Positions 31,767 to 40,749 of a DNA stretch of 64,000 nucleotides are shown piece after piece. Below the pieces are notes generated by a model. That model was given only the letters and a program-made list of their open reading frames with translations. It ran no database searches and was not told where the DNA came from. Numbering within the stretch: the stretch's first letter is position 1; each line of letters opens with the position of its first letter. This DNA comes from Amycolatopsis tolypomycina (GTDB lineage Bacteria > Actinomycetota > Actinomycetes > Mycobacteriales > Pseudonocardiaceae): positions 2,356,001 to 2,420,000 of the forward strand of contig NZ_FNSO01000004.1 of the NCBI RefSeq assembly GCF_900105945.1, given 5' to 3'. Made by a program: the position numbers and the translations under genes.

Positions 31767-32621
31767 ATGTGCGGTGACCTGCCAGAAGACTACTCCCGAC
31801 GGAAGTTTCTGAACGTGGCGACGGTGGCTCTGACCGCCGGGGCCGCGGCGGTGGCCCTGCCCGGCGCCGCCGCCGCGTCCCCGGCGCGCCGCCGCGTCCC
31901 GCTCGAGAAGATCAGCATCCAGCTCTACTCCCTGCGGTCGCTGCTGCAGAACGACCCGGAAGGCACGCTCTCCGCACTGGCCGACATCGGCTACCGGAAG
32001 GTCGAGCTGGCCGGGACGTACGGCCGCAGCGCGACCGAGTTCCGCGCCATCCTCGACCGCTGCCGCCTCAAGGCGTCCTCGACGCACGTCGGCATCGACG
32101 GCGACCTGAACCAGACCATCGCCGACGCGAAGATCCTGGGCAACTCGCTCGCCAACGTCCCGTACGCGAACTTCGCCACCATCGCGGAGTGGGAGGCCTT
32201 CGCCGGGCGGCTCGACACCGCCGCGGCCGCCTTCAAGAAGGCCGGGATCCCGCTCGGCTACCACAACCACGCCCACGAGTTCGCCCCGATCGGGGGAGTG
32301 CGGCCCTACGACGTCCTGACCGCGAAGACCGACAAGCGGACCGTGCACCTGGAGATCGACCTGTTCTGGGCGGTGACCGGCGGCGCGGACCCCGTCCAGC
32401 TGTTCCGGCAGCACTTCCCGCGCGTGCAGCAGTACCACGTCAAGGACCGGACCGCGGACGGGCAGATGACCGACCCCGGCACCGGCGTCATCGACTTCCG
32501 GCGCATCTTCGCCGCGTCCTGCCACACCATCCGCGAGTTCATCGTCGAGCACGACCAGCCCACCGACCCGCTGAACACGGCGAAGGTCGGCTTCGAATAC
32601 CTCCGCACCGTCCGGTTCTGA
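31767..32621 (+). CDS. Exported sugar isomerase/epimerase-like TIM-barrel protein (Tat signal)
   Basis: A 284-residue TIM-barrel relative of the previous protein, with an N-terminal Tat signal (SRRKFLNVATVALTAGAAAVALPGAAAAS). The mature part shows ISIQLYSLRS, GYHNHAHEF, LEIDLFWAVTGG and YHVKDRT, so the metal site is probably intact. Export is notable: a folded, metal-loaded isomerase or lyase would act outside the cell. That fits the DUF1080 and sorbosone-dehydrogenase domains encoded two genes on, and suggests that part of the keto-glycoside chemistry is extracellular. Confidence 0.87.
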   Translation: MCGDLPEDYSRRKFLNVATVALTAGAAAVALPGAAAASPARRRVPLEKISIQLYSLRSLLQNDPEGTLSALADIGYRKVELAGTYGRSATEFRAILDRCRLKASSTHVGIDGDLNQTIADAKILGNSLANVPYANFATIAEWEAFAGRLDTAAAAFKKAGIPLGYHNHAHEFAPIGGVRPYDVLTAKTDKRTVHLEIDLFWAVTGGADPVQLFRQHFPRVQQYHVKDRTADGQMTDPGTGVIDFRRIFAASCHTIREFIVEHDQPTDPLNTAKVGFEYLRTVRF

Positions 32622-32640
32622 GAGCCCCGGGGGACTCGAC

Positions 32641-33630
32641 ATGCGAGTATCACGTCGGTCGATGCTGGCCGGAACCGCCGCGGGCGTGCTCGCGCCCGCG
32701 GTCGGGGTGGCCGGAACAGCGTCGGCCGCGGGCCTGACCCGCCAGATCACCATCTACGCCGAAGCCCTGCCCGGCGGCCTCTACGGCTACGGCCTCGAAC
32801 CGGGCAAAGCCACGATCCCGGGGCCGCTGCTGGAGGTCTACGAGGGCGACACCCTCGAGATCGAACTGGTCAACCGGACCGACAAGCGGCTGTCGATCCA
32901 CCCGCACGGCGTCACCTACGACACCGCGTCGGACGGCGCCCCGCTCAACGCGTCCTTCAACAAGCCGGGCGAGACACGCACGTACACCTGGCGCACGCGG
33001 ACCCGGTACGACGCCGGCGGCGGGTTCTGGATGCCCGGCAGCGCCGGCTACTGGCACTACCACGACCACGCCATGGGCACCGACCACGGCACCGCCGGCC
33101 TCGCGCGCGGGCTGTACGGCGGGCTGATCGTCCGCAAGCGCGGCGACCTGCTGCCCAGCAAGCAGTACACCGTCGTGTTCAACGAAATGATGATCAACCA
33201 CGCGATGGCGCCGGACACGCCGATCCTCGAGGCGCGCCTCGGCGAGCGCGTCGAGTGGGTCTGCATCGGGTACGGCAGCCTGCCGCACACGTTCCACCTG
33301 CACGGCCACCGCTGGGCCGATACCCGTACCGGGATGCTCAGCAGCGCCGCTGACAACGTTGCCATCGTCGACAACAAGAACCTGGACCCCGGCAGCTCGT
33401 TCGGGTTCCAGGTGCTCGCGGGCGAAGGCGCCGGGCCGGGGGTGTGGATGTACCACTGCCACGTCCAGACCCACTCCGACGGCGGCATGGTGGGGCTCTT
33501 CCTGGTCCGCAACCCCGACGGCAGCCTGCCCGACGGCGCGCAGGACGCGATCGACCGGTTCAAGGAGCACGGCCACACCGGGCACGACACGAACCCCGAT
33601 TCCCGTACGCACGCAGGAGGGGAGCTATGA
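32641..33630 (+). CDS. Small two-domain laccase (SLAC-type multicopper oxidase)
   Basis: A 329-residue secreted multicopper oxidase of the Streptomyces small-laccase type. It has a Tat signal (SRRSMLAGTAAG...). All four copper motifs are present: HPHG, WHYHDHAM, HTFHLHGH and MYHCHVQTHSDGGM. Two-domain laccases work as trimers and oxidise phenols while reducing oxygen to water. Its stop overlaps the next start as ATGA. Within this operon it could use electrons or phenolic aglycones released during glycoside breakdown, an inference from position only. Confidence 0.94.
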   Translation: MRVSRRSMLAGTAAGVLAPAVGVAGTASAAGLTRQITIYAEALPGGLYGYGLEPGKATIPGPLLEVYEGDTLEIELVNRTDKRLSIHPHGVTYDTASDGAPLNASFNKPGETRTYTWRTRTRYDAGGGFWMPGSAGYWHYHDHAMGTDHGTAGLARGLYGGLIVRKRGDLLPSKQYTVVFNEMMINHAMAPDTPILEARLGERVEWVCIGYGSLPHTFHLHGHRWADTRTGMLSSAADNVAIVDNKNLDPGSSFGFQVLAGEGAGPGVWMYHCHVQTHSDGGMVGLFLVRNPDGSLPDGAQDAIDRFKEHGHTGHDTNPDSRTHAGGEL

Positions 33631-36600
33631 AACGACGATGGTTCGGCAGGCGCGGCGCGGTCGTGCTCGCCATCGGCTCGGTCCTGGCGGCCGGAGCTCC
33701 GCTGATGGCGATGCCCGTGGCCGCAGCGGCCCCGGCGGCGAACGTGCCGGTGAACGTCCTCGTCTTCCACGGCGCGGCGGCCGGCCAGAAGGACCCGGTC
33801 CTGCGCGCGGCCGACGCGATCGCCCGGCTGGGCGGGGACAACGGCATCACCGTCACGGCGTCGCAGGATCCCGCCGTGTTCAACACCGCCAACCTGGCCC
33901 GCTACCGCGGTGTCGTGTTCCTGTCCGCGCAGGGCGTCACGCTGAGCCGGGAGCAGGAAGGCGCGCTGCAGGCGTACATGAAGGCCGGCGGCGGGTTCCT
34001 CGGCATCTCCGACGCCGCCCGCGCGCAGGACTCGTCGCAGTGGTTCACCGGCCTGATCGGGGCGCGCCCGGTCGGCGCCCGGCCCACGCCCGAGGCGGTG
34101 GCGTCGGTGACCGCGAGCGGGGAGAACCCGCCGAACGAAACCAAGGAGAAACTGGCCGACAACAACGAAAACACGAAGTGGCTGACGTTCGCGACCACCG
34201 GCTGGGCCGCCTACAAGATGGCCACCCCGGTCGCGGTCAGCAGCTACGCGCTGGTGTCGGCGAACGACTTCCCGGGCCGCAACCCGAAGAACTGGACCCT
34301 GCAGGGGTCCGCGGACGGCAGCACCTGGACCGACCTGGACACGCGCACGAACGAGACGTTCACCGACCCGTTCCAGACCCGGACGTTCACCTTCGCCAAC
34401 ACCACGGTCTACCCGAACTACCGGCTGAACATCACCGCGAACGCGGGTGAGCCGATCATCCAGCTCGCGGACCTCAAGCTGTTCAAGGACACCTCGACGA
34501 CCCCGCCGCCGCCGGAGCCGGCACCGCAGCAGGCCGTCGTCGACGTCCTCGACGCCAAACACCCGGCCACCGCCGGGCTGCCGCAGAACTGGACGCGCAC
34601 CGACCGCTGGCTCAACTGGGAAACCAACCCGGTCGGCACGGTCCACACCGTCGCCCAGGTCGAGGAGAAGGGCTACCAGCCGGGCGTCGGCGCGAACGGC
34701 CCGTTCCACCCGATCTCGTGGTGCCGCGACTACGACGGCGGCCGCTCCTTCTACACCGGCATGGGCCGCACCGAAGCTTCCTACGGCGAAGGGCAGTTCC
34801 GCGACCACCTGCTCGGCGCCCTGCGCTGGACCACCGGCATGGTCCGCGGCGACTGCCAGGCCGGGATCGCCGCGAACTACAAGGTCGAGCGGCTCACCGG
34901 CAAGAACGCCGCCGGGCAGCTCGACCAGATCGGCGAGCCGCACGGGCTCACCATCGCACCGGACGGCAAGGTCTTCTACATCGGCAAGGCGGCCTGCCCG
35001 ACCGGGCCGGTGGTCAGCTGGGACGACCCGAACGTCGGCCTCGGCTGCGGCACGATCCACCAGTGGGACCCGGCCACCAAGAAGGTCAAGCTGCTCACGA
35101 CGTTGCGCGTGATGGGCAACCGCGGCAGCGGCGACGAGCTGGTCAAGAACGAAGAAGGCCTGCTCGGCATGGTGCTGGACCCGAAGTTCACCGAGAACGG
35201 CTGGTTCTACGCCTACTGGATGCCGCACGACTCGATCGACCGCGACAAGCGGATCGGCAAGCGCACGATCTCGCGGTTCACCTACAACGCGACCGCGCAG
35301 ACGATCGACCAGGCCACCCGCAAGGACCTGATGTCCTGGGACGTGCAGATCCACAGCTGCTGCCACGCCGGCGGCGGGATGGCGTTCGACAAGGACGGCA
35401 ACCTCTACGTCGGGTCCGGGGACAACAACTCCTCGGGCGGCTCGAACGGCTACTCCGGCAACAACTGGACGCTCGAGTACAAGGGCCTGTCGTTCCAGGA
35501 CGCGCGCCGCACGGCGGGCAACACGAACGACTACGGCGGCAAGATCCTGCGGATCCACCCGGAGCCGAACGGCACCTACACGATCCCGCCGGGGAACCTG
35601 TTCCCGAACGGGCCGTCGGACAAGACGCGCCCGGAGATCTACGTGATGGGCGTCCGCAACATCTCGCGGCTGCAGATCGACCCGGTGCACAACTGGCTGA
35701 CCGCGGGCTGGGTCGGCCCGGACGCGCCCGCGCCGAGCCCCGAGCTCGGGCCGGCGAAGTACGAGACGGCCACGATTATCACCGAGGCGGGCAACCACGG
35801 CTGGCCGTACTGCATGGGCAACCGGCAGCCCTACCGCGACCGCAGCAGCACCAACGCCGCGGAACTCACCGGCTGGTACGACTGCAACAACCCGATCAAC
35901 ACCTCGCCGCGCAACACCGGGCTGGTCAACCTGCCGCCGATCAAGGACAACATGATCTGGTACTCGCCGGACGGCGGCGGCCCGGTCTTCCCGAAGCGGC
36001 CGGGCAGCTCCATCCCGACGTACAACGCGGCGGACGCCACCTACACCCAGCCGTACCTGCGGGGCGGCGGCCAGGCGGTCATGTCCGGGCCGACGTACCA
36101 CCGCTCGCTGGTCAACCCGAACAGCGGTGTCGCGTGGCCGGAGTACTGGGACAACAAGTGGTTCATCGCCGACGAGGCCAACTCGCAGAACCGGGTCGCG
36201 GTGACCGTCGACCCGGCCGAGGTGCCCACGCACCAGCCGCCGGTGTTCGCCGAGACGTTCCGGCAGATCATCCCGGGCGGCGCGGGTGACACGCGGGTGC
36301 AGAGCTGGATGGACGCCAAGTTCGGGCCGGACGGCGCGTTGTACGTGCTCGACTACGGCAACGGCTTCTTCTCCCTGGACGCCAACCAGAAGCTGCTGAA
36401 GATCAGCTACACCGGTGGCGCGCCGACGCCCGCCCCGGCGGCGTCGTCGACCATGGTGCAGAACAAGGCGCTGACGGCGGCGTTCACCGGGTCGAAGTCC
36501 GGCGGCGTGTCCTACCGGTGGGAGTTCGGCGACGGCTCGGTGTCCACCCAGGCCGACCCGCGGCACACCTACCCGCGCACCGGGATCTTCACCGCCAAGC

Positions 36601-37571
36601 TGACCGTGACCTACGCGAACGGTGAAGCGGTGACGACCCGGGCGTCGGTGAACGTCGGCTGTGCGGTGGCCGATCCGGGCCCGGCGGTGACCTTGGGCGA
36701 CACGCTCACGAAGGTGGTCAACCGCAACGCCGGCGGTGGTTGCACGGTGGACGACTTCCTCGACGACGAAAGCACGTGGAGCACCCACGCCGCCTTCGTC
36801 AACCACGTCGAGCAGGCCACCGAAACGCTCTCCGACCTCGGGGTGCTGTCCGACGCCGAGGTGGCGGAACTGAACGCGGCCGCCGCGGCGTCACCGATCG
36901 GGAAACCGGGCACGACCGGCTACGACGCGCTGTTCGACGGCACGGCGGAGTCGTTGCGGGCCTGGGCACAGGCGCCGTCGGGGCAGTTCACGCTGCAACC
37001 CGACGGGTCCATCCGGGCCGGCGGCGGGCTGGGCATGCTGTGGTACGCGCAACGGCAGTTCGGCGACTTCTCGGTGAAGGTGCAGTTCAAGGACATCGCG
37101 CCGGATCCCGGCCGGGCCAACAGCGGCGTGTTCGTCCGGTTCCCGGACCCGCGGACACCCCTCGAACAGCGGCCGCCGGGCAGCTGCGGGACGGTCGGGT
37201 CGGCGCGGACGTCGCAGGCCTGGGTGGCCATCTACTGCGGCCACGAGATCCAGATCTACGACGGCGACACCGGCGAGCCGCAGAAGACCGGGTCGGTCTA
37301 CAACTTCGACCCCCGCCCGCTCGACCAGGCGGGCGCGCGGCCGAAGGGCACGTGGAACGAGTACGAGATCAAGGTCGTCGGGCAGCACTACACGATGATC
37401 CGCAACGGCGTGGTGATCAACGAGTTCGACAACACGCCCGGGCAGCAGTCGTCGCGCGCGGGTGACCCGCCGACCGACCTGCGGCAGTTCGTCAGCGGGT
37501 TCATCGGGTTGCAGAACCACAGCGACAACGACCTGATCGAGTTCCGCAACATCCGGGTGCGGCAGCTGTAG
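33627..37571 (+). CDS. Secreted multidomain ThuA / sorbosone dehydrogenase / PKD / DUF1080 protein
   Basis: A 1314-residue secreted protein. After a signal peptide comes a ThuA-like fold split in two (about 42-165 and 300-420) by an F5/8-type-C-like sugar-binding module (SADGSTWTDL, about 165-290). Next is a PQQ-type glucose/sorbosone dehydrogenase propeller (about 417-928; GEPHGLTIAPDG, CCHAGGGMAFDKDG, GNHGWPYC), a PKD domain (about 945-1010; YRWEFGDGS), an 82-residue module of unknown type (1011-1092) and a DUF1080/3-keto-disaccharide-hydrolase-like domain (about 1098-1314; LFDGT, NSGVFVRF, GTWNEYEI). The set suggests oxidation of a glycoside to its keto form and cleavage outside the cell. 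The unknown module recurs in the next protein. Confidence 0.88.
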   Translation: MKRRWFGRRGAVVLAIGSVLAAGAPLMAMPVAAAAPAANVPVNVLVFHGAAAGQKDPVLRAADAIARLGGDNGITVTASQDPAVFNTANLARYRGVVFLSAQGVTLSREQEGALQAYMKAGGGFLGISDAARAQDSSQWFTGLIGARPVGARPTPEAVASVTASGENPPNETKEKLADNNENTKWLTFATTGWAAYKMATPVAVSSYALVSANDFPGRNPKNWTLQGSADGSTWTDLDTRTNETFTDPFQTRTFTFANTTVYPNYRLNITANAGEPIIQLADLKLFKDTSTTPPPPEPAPQQAVVDVLDAKHPATAGLPQNWTRTDRWLNWETNPVGTVHTVAQVEEKGYQPGVGANGPFHPISWCRDYDGGRSFYTGMGRTEASYGEGQFRDHLLGALRWTTGMVRGDCQAGIAANYKVERLTGKNAAGQLDQIGEPHGLTIAPDGKVFYIGKAACPTGPVVSWDDPNVGLGCGTIHQWDPATKKVKLLTTLRVMGNRGSGDELVKNEEGLLGMVLDPKFTENGWFYAYWMPHDSIDRDKRIGKRTISRFTYNATAQTIDQATRKDLMSWDVQIHSCCHAGGGMAFDKDGNLYVGSGDNNSSGGSNGYSGNNWTLEYKGLSFQDARRTAGNTNDYGGKILRIHPEPNGTYTIPPGNLFPNGPSDKTRPEIYVMGVRNISRLQIDPVHNWLTAGWVGPDAPAPSPELGPAKYETATIITEAGNHGWPYCMGNRQPYRDRSSTNAAELTGWYDCNNPINTSPRNTGLVNLPPIKDNMIWYSPDGGGPVFPKRPGSSIPTYNAADATYTQPYLRGGGQAVMSGPTYHRSLVNPNSGVAWPEYWDNKWFIADEANSQNRVAVTVDPAEVPTHQPPVFAETFRQIIPGGAGDTRVQSWMDAKFGPDGALYVLDYGNGFFSLDANQKLLKISYTGGAPTPAPAASSTMVQNKALTAAFTGSKSGGVSYRWEFGDGSVSTQADPRHTYPRTGIFTAKLTVTYANGEAVTTRASVNVGCAVADPGPAVTLGDTLTKVVNRNAGGGCTVDDFLDDESTWSTHAAFVNHVEQATETLSDLGVLSDAEVAELNAAAAASPIGKPGTTGYDALFDGTAESLRAWAQAPSGQFTLQPDGSIRAGGGLGMLWYAQRQFGDFSVKVQFKDIAPDPGRANSGVFVRFPDPRTPLEQRPPGSCGTVGSARTSQAWVAIYCGHEIQIYDGDTGEPQKTGSVYNFDPRPLDQAGARPKGTWNEYEIKVVGQHYTMIRNGVVINEFDNTPGQQSSRAGDPPTDLRQFVSGFIGLQNHSDNDLIEFRNIRVRQL

Positions 37572-37591
37572 GCCTGCCGCGGCCGTCGTGG

Positions 37592-37623
37592 GTGGTAAGG
37601 CGGGTTCCAACGCGCCTTACCAC
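37592..37623 (+). terminator. Hairpin between the ThuA-fusion gene and the cupredoxin gene
   Basis: Perfect 11-bp arms (GTGGTAAGGCG and its complement) enclose a 10-base loop in the 85-bp gap. There is no T-run. It could be a partial terminator or a processing site that sets the ratio between the upstream operon and the cupredoxin gene. Confidence 0.45.
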
Positions 37624-37656
37624 TCACGAGCCCCACTCGAGGAAGGGTTCCCCGCG

Positions 37657-39471
37657 ATGTCCCCACGACTGATCGCCCTGCTGCTGACCGCGTTCCTGGC
37701 GGTGCTCGGGCTGGCGACGCCCGCGGCGGCGGCCCCGGTCCAGACGCTGACCTGGACCGGGAACAACAGCACCACCGAGTACGCGTCCGCGCCGACCGGC
37801 GCCCGGCCCGGCGAGACCACGATCGTCTTCGAGAACAGCGAAGCCACCGGCAACACCACCGGGATGTCGCACACCCTGACGTTCGACACGACGACACCGG
37901 GCTACAACCACGACGTCACCCTGAACATCCTGGCCAACCCGTTCGACCCGCAGGACGGCCGGCACGAGGCCGTCGTGATGCTGACACCGGGCAAGTACCG
38001 CTACTACTGCACCATTCCCGGCCACACCGCGATGGCGGGCGAGTTCGTCGTCTCCGACGGCACCGGCGACACGATCCCGCCGACCGTGACCGCCGCGGTG
38101 ACGGGCGATCGCGATCCCGCCGGCAACTACGTCGAATCGGCCACGGTCACGCTTTCGGCCGAGGATGCGGGATCCGGCGTGGCGTCGGTCGAGTACCAGC
38201 TCGACGGCGGCACGTGGACCGCGTACGCCGCACCGGTGGTGGTGACCGCGGTGGGCATGCACATGCTGCACTACCGCGCGACCGACGTCGCCGGGAACAC
38301 GTCCGAAGAAGGCATGGCGCACTTCACGGTCGTCGACGGTCCGGGCGACACCACGCCGCCGACGGTGACCGCCTCGGTCGCGGGAGACCGGGACGCGGCG
38401 GGCAACTACCTCGACGTGGCCACGGTTTCCCTGACGGCCACCGATGCGGACTCCGCCGTCCGGTCGGTCGAGTACCAGCTGGACGGCGGCGCCTGGACGC
38501 CGTACGCCGCACCCGTCGCGGTGACCGGTGCGGGCGCGCACATGGTCCACTTCCGGGCGACCGATGCCGCCGGGAACACGTCACCGGAGGGCATGGCGAG
38601 CTTCACGGTGGTCAAGCGCGACACGACCGCTCCGGCCGTGTCGGCTTCGGTGGCCGGCACGCAGGACGGCGACGGCAACTACGTCGGCAAGGCGACGGTC
38701 ACGGTGACGGCGTCGGACACCGGTTCCGGCGTCGCCGCGGTGGAGTACAAAGTGGACGGTGGAGTGTGGACCGCTTACAGCGCACCGGTTCCGGTGTCCG
38801 CGGTGGGCGCGCACACGGTGGCCTACCGCGCTCGCGACGTCGCCGGCAACGCGTCCGCGGAGGGCTCGGTGGCGTTCACGGTGGTCGCCGGCGGGGACAC
38901 CACGGCACCGGCCGTGGCGCTGCAGCTGCGCGGCAACCAGGACGGCGGCTGGAACTACGTGGGCTCGGCGACCGTGACGGTGACCGCGACCGACGCGGAG
39001 TCCGGAGTGGGCTTCGTCGAGTACAAAGTGGACGCTTCGGCGTGGACCAGGTACACGGCGCCGGTGGTGGTCTCGGCGCTCGGGGCGCACACCGTGCGGG
39101 CCCGGGCCACCGACGTCGCCGGCAACGTCTCGGCCGAGCTGACGGGTTCGTTCACGGTGGTCGCGGCCCCACCGCCGCCGGACGCCTGCCCGTCGTCGGA
39201 CACCCGGGAGACGGTGGTGATCGGCGGGGTCGACAGCCAGGTGGCGAACACCGACACCGGCAACGGCTGCACGATCAACGACGTCATCGACGAGAACGCG
39301 GAGTACGCCTCCCACGAGCGGTTCGTCAAGCACGTGAAGGCGGTGACGCAGGAGCTCGTGGCCAACGGCGTGCTGTCCTCCGGCGACCGCAACCGGATCG
39401 TGACGGCGGCGATCGAGTCCGGCGTCGGCGGTGGTTTGGCACCGGCGGACGGGGGTAAGCGGAAGGCCTGA
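37657..39471 (+). CDS. Secreted cupredoxin with four Ig-like repeats
   Basis: A 604-residue secreted protein. After the signal peptide (cleavage near APVQT) is a plastocyanin-like domain with type 1 copper ligands in MSHTLTF and YYCTIPGHTAM. Four Ig-like repeats of about 90 residues follow (each with DTTxPxV, SVEY(Q/K)(L/V)DG, and ATDVAGN), then an 83-residue C-terminal module (510-592) matching the one in the preceding protein. The blue-copper domain could pass electrons to or from the laccase or dehydrogenase encoded upstream, with the repeats as a spacer. I took the ATG at 37657, after GAGGAAGGG, because the signal peptide starts there. Confidence 0.87.
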   Translation: MSPRLIALLLTAFLAVLGLATPAAAAPVQTLTWTGNNSTTEYASAPTGARPGETTIVFENSEATGNTTGMSHTLTFDTTTPGYNHDVTLNILANPFDPQDGRHEAVVMLTPGKYRYYCTIPGHTAMAGEFVVSDGTGDTIPPTVTAAVTGDRDPAGNYVESATVTLSAEDAGSGVASVEYQLDGGTWTAYAAPVVVTAVGMHMLHYRATDVAGNTSEEGMAHFTVVDGPGDTTPPTVTASVAGDRDAAGNYLDVATVSLTATDADSAVRSVEYQLDGGAWTPYAAPVAVTGAGAHMVHFRATDAAGNTSPEGMASFTVVKRDTTAPAVSASVAGTQDGDGNYVGKATVTVTASDTGSGVAAVEYKVDGGVWTAYSAPVPVSAVGAHTVAYRARDVAGNASAEGSVAFTVVAGGDTTAPAVALQLRGNQDGGWNYVGSATVTVTATDAESGVGFVEYKVDASAWTRYTAPVVVSALGAHTVRARATDVAGNVSAELTGSFTVVAAPPPPDACPSSDTRETVVIGGVDSQVANTDTGNGCTINDVIDENAEYASHERFVKHVKAVTQELVANGVLSSGDRNRIVTAAIESGVGGGLAPADGGKRKA

Positions 39472-39495
39472 GCCCGCGACCGAAGGAAGTGCCGG

Positions 39496-39855
39496 ATGCC
39501 CGCGTTGACCCGCGTCCTCGGAGCGGTGACCGCCGCCTACAGCGCCACGATCATCGTCGCGCCGCGCGTGCTGGCCAAACCGTGCGGCCTGACCACGCCG
39601 GCGGGCGGGGTCACCGCGGACGTCCGCACCCTGATCGCCGGCATCGGCGCCCGCGACGCGGCCATTGGCCTGGCGATGGTGTTTGCGCCCGAGGGCAGGC
39701 CGCTGCGGGTGGCACTGGCGGCCCGGGTGGCCTCCGACGCGGCGGACGCGGTGGTGTTCGGCACCGGCCTGCCCGACCGGTCGGCGCGGGCGAAGGTGGC
39801 GGCGTTCGCGGCAGGCTGGGCGGCCCTGTGCGCGGCGTCGGCGCTGGTGAAGTGA
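39496..39855 (+). CDS. Small membrane protein, DUF4267-like
   Basis: A 119-residue protein with about four hydrophobic helices (VLGAVTAAYSATIIVAP; VRTLIAGIGARDAAIGLAMVF; VALAARVASDAADAVVF; VAAFAAGWAALCAASALV). The size and the ARDAAIGLAM / ASDAADAVVFG pattern fit the DUF4267 group, whose function is unknown. It is the last gene before a strong hairpin terminator and may be a passenger of the sugar operon, 24 bp behind the cupredoxin gene. Confidence 0.75.
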   Translation: MPALTRVLGAVTAAYSATIIVAPRVLAKPCGLTTPAGGVTADVRTLIAGIGARDAAIGLAMVFAPEGRPLRVALAARVASDAADAVVFGTGLPDRSARAKVAAFAAGWAALCAASALVK

Positions 39856-39860
39856 CGAAA

Positions 39861-39890
39861 CGGCCCGGCCGGGATCTCCCGGCCGGGCCG
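39861..39890. terminator. Strong bidirectional hairpin terminator
   Basis: Two perfect 13-bp arms (CGGCCCGGCCGGG and its complement) with a 4-base ATCT loop lie in the 44-bp gap between convergent genes. The stability and position make it a convincing terminator for both the long sugar operon and the leftward secreted-protein gene. Confidence 0.85.
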
Positions 39891-39899
39891 TCCTGCACC

Positions 39900-40337
39900 C
39901 TAGTGGTCGTTGAGGTAGTAGTGCTGGCTCGAGTGCTGGTAGTTCGGGCCGAGGTAGATCCCGACGCCGATGTTCCAGTGTTCCGGGAGGTCGTGCGTGC
40001 CGCCGTCGGAAGCCCTGGCCGTGGCGCACGAGCCCAGTCCACCGGAGGCGGTGAGCGTGTAGCGGGTGTCGTAGGCGCCCGGAACGGAGCTCTCCTCGAC
40101 GGAGATGTTGGCCCGCGGGGCGAGCCCGTCGGCCGCCGTGTCGCAGAGGGAGACGACGTCGCCGTTCTCCTCGATGTAGATCGTGCCACCCTTGGCGCCG
40201 TCCGTGGTGGTCCACGTGTGGTCCCAGCTGCCGCCGGGCGGGTCCACGGCGGCCGACGCCGAGGTGGCGCCCAGCAGTGTCCCGCCGGCGACGAAAGCCG
40301 TCGTCGCGGCCAAGGCCGCGATCTTGTTGCGCATCAT
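39900..40337 (-). CDS. Small secreted protein, unknown function
   Basis: A 145-residue exported protein with a signal peptide (cleavage probably after SASA). The mature part is about 115 residues, rich in aromatic and polar residues (WDHTWTTTDG, GTIYIEENGDVVSLCD, EHWNIGVGIYLGPNYQHSSQHYYLND) with two cysteines. It looks like a compact beta-rich extracellular protein. I do not recognise a family. A GGAG ribosome site precedes two adjacent ATG codons, 40337 or 40334; either gives the same mature protein. Confidence 0.75.
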   Translation of the reverse strand: MMRNKIAALAATTAFVAGGTLLGATSASAAVDPPGGSWDHTWTTTDGAKGGTIYIEENGDVVSLCDTAADGLAPRANISVEESSVPGAYDTRYTLTASGGLGSCATARASDGGTHDLPEHWNIGVGIYLGPNYQHSSQHYYLNDH

Positions 40338-40749
40338 TTGACTCCGTTCTGACCCCAGTGGCCGAGAGCGCCGAAATCGTCGCTCTCGCCGGGCCGACGG
40401 TTCCAGCCGCGCCGGGACAGCGTCAAGCGGCCTCGAAACGTTTTACCTCTGCCCGAAGGGTGTTCGGCTGCGGCAACCTCCGTGGGCGTTGTCGCAACCT
40501 GCGGAATCGGTATTCACAGGGTGGACAATGGCGTTGAAAAGGGGAGCATTCGGTCAGGGTGTGTCGGCGCTCGGCAGCACGACCGTCGCGCTGGTGCCGG
40601 GCGGAAGCAATGCGCTGCCGGGGGCGGAATCCGCAGCGTCGGAGGCAACCGAACCGGAGGCACCACCATGACCGCAACACCCGTCCACGATCATCCCGCC
40701 GACGTCCGCCCCCACGACGAAAACCGCGCCGCCGGGCCCGCCGCCCGGC
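40338..40749. other. Intergenic region with weak short reading frames
   Basis: A 412-bp stretch between the start of a leftward secreted-protein gene and the end of the leftward regulator gene. It must hold the promoter of the secreted-protein gene. On the plus strand there are two weak overlapping frames, described separately. No tRNA or clear terminator is visible. Confidence 0.5.
40528..40671 (+). CDS. Possible 47-residue peptide (low confidence)
   Basis: A short frame beginning MALKRGAFGQG and ending EATEPEAPP, preceded by GGTGG at a usable distance. Its stop overlaps a second ATG as ATGA. That second frame, which also has GGAGG ahead of it, runs antisense into the end of the regulator gene. 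The peptide has a hydrophobic centre and an acidic tail but no cysteine and no recognisable family. It could be chance coding in a GC-rich spacer. Confidence 0.25.
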   Translation: MALKRGAFGQGVSALGSTTVALVPGGSNALPGAESAASEATEPEAPP

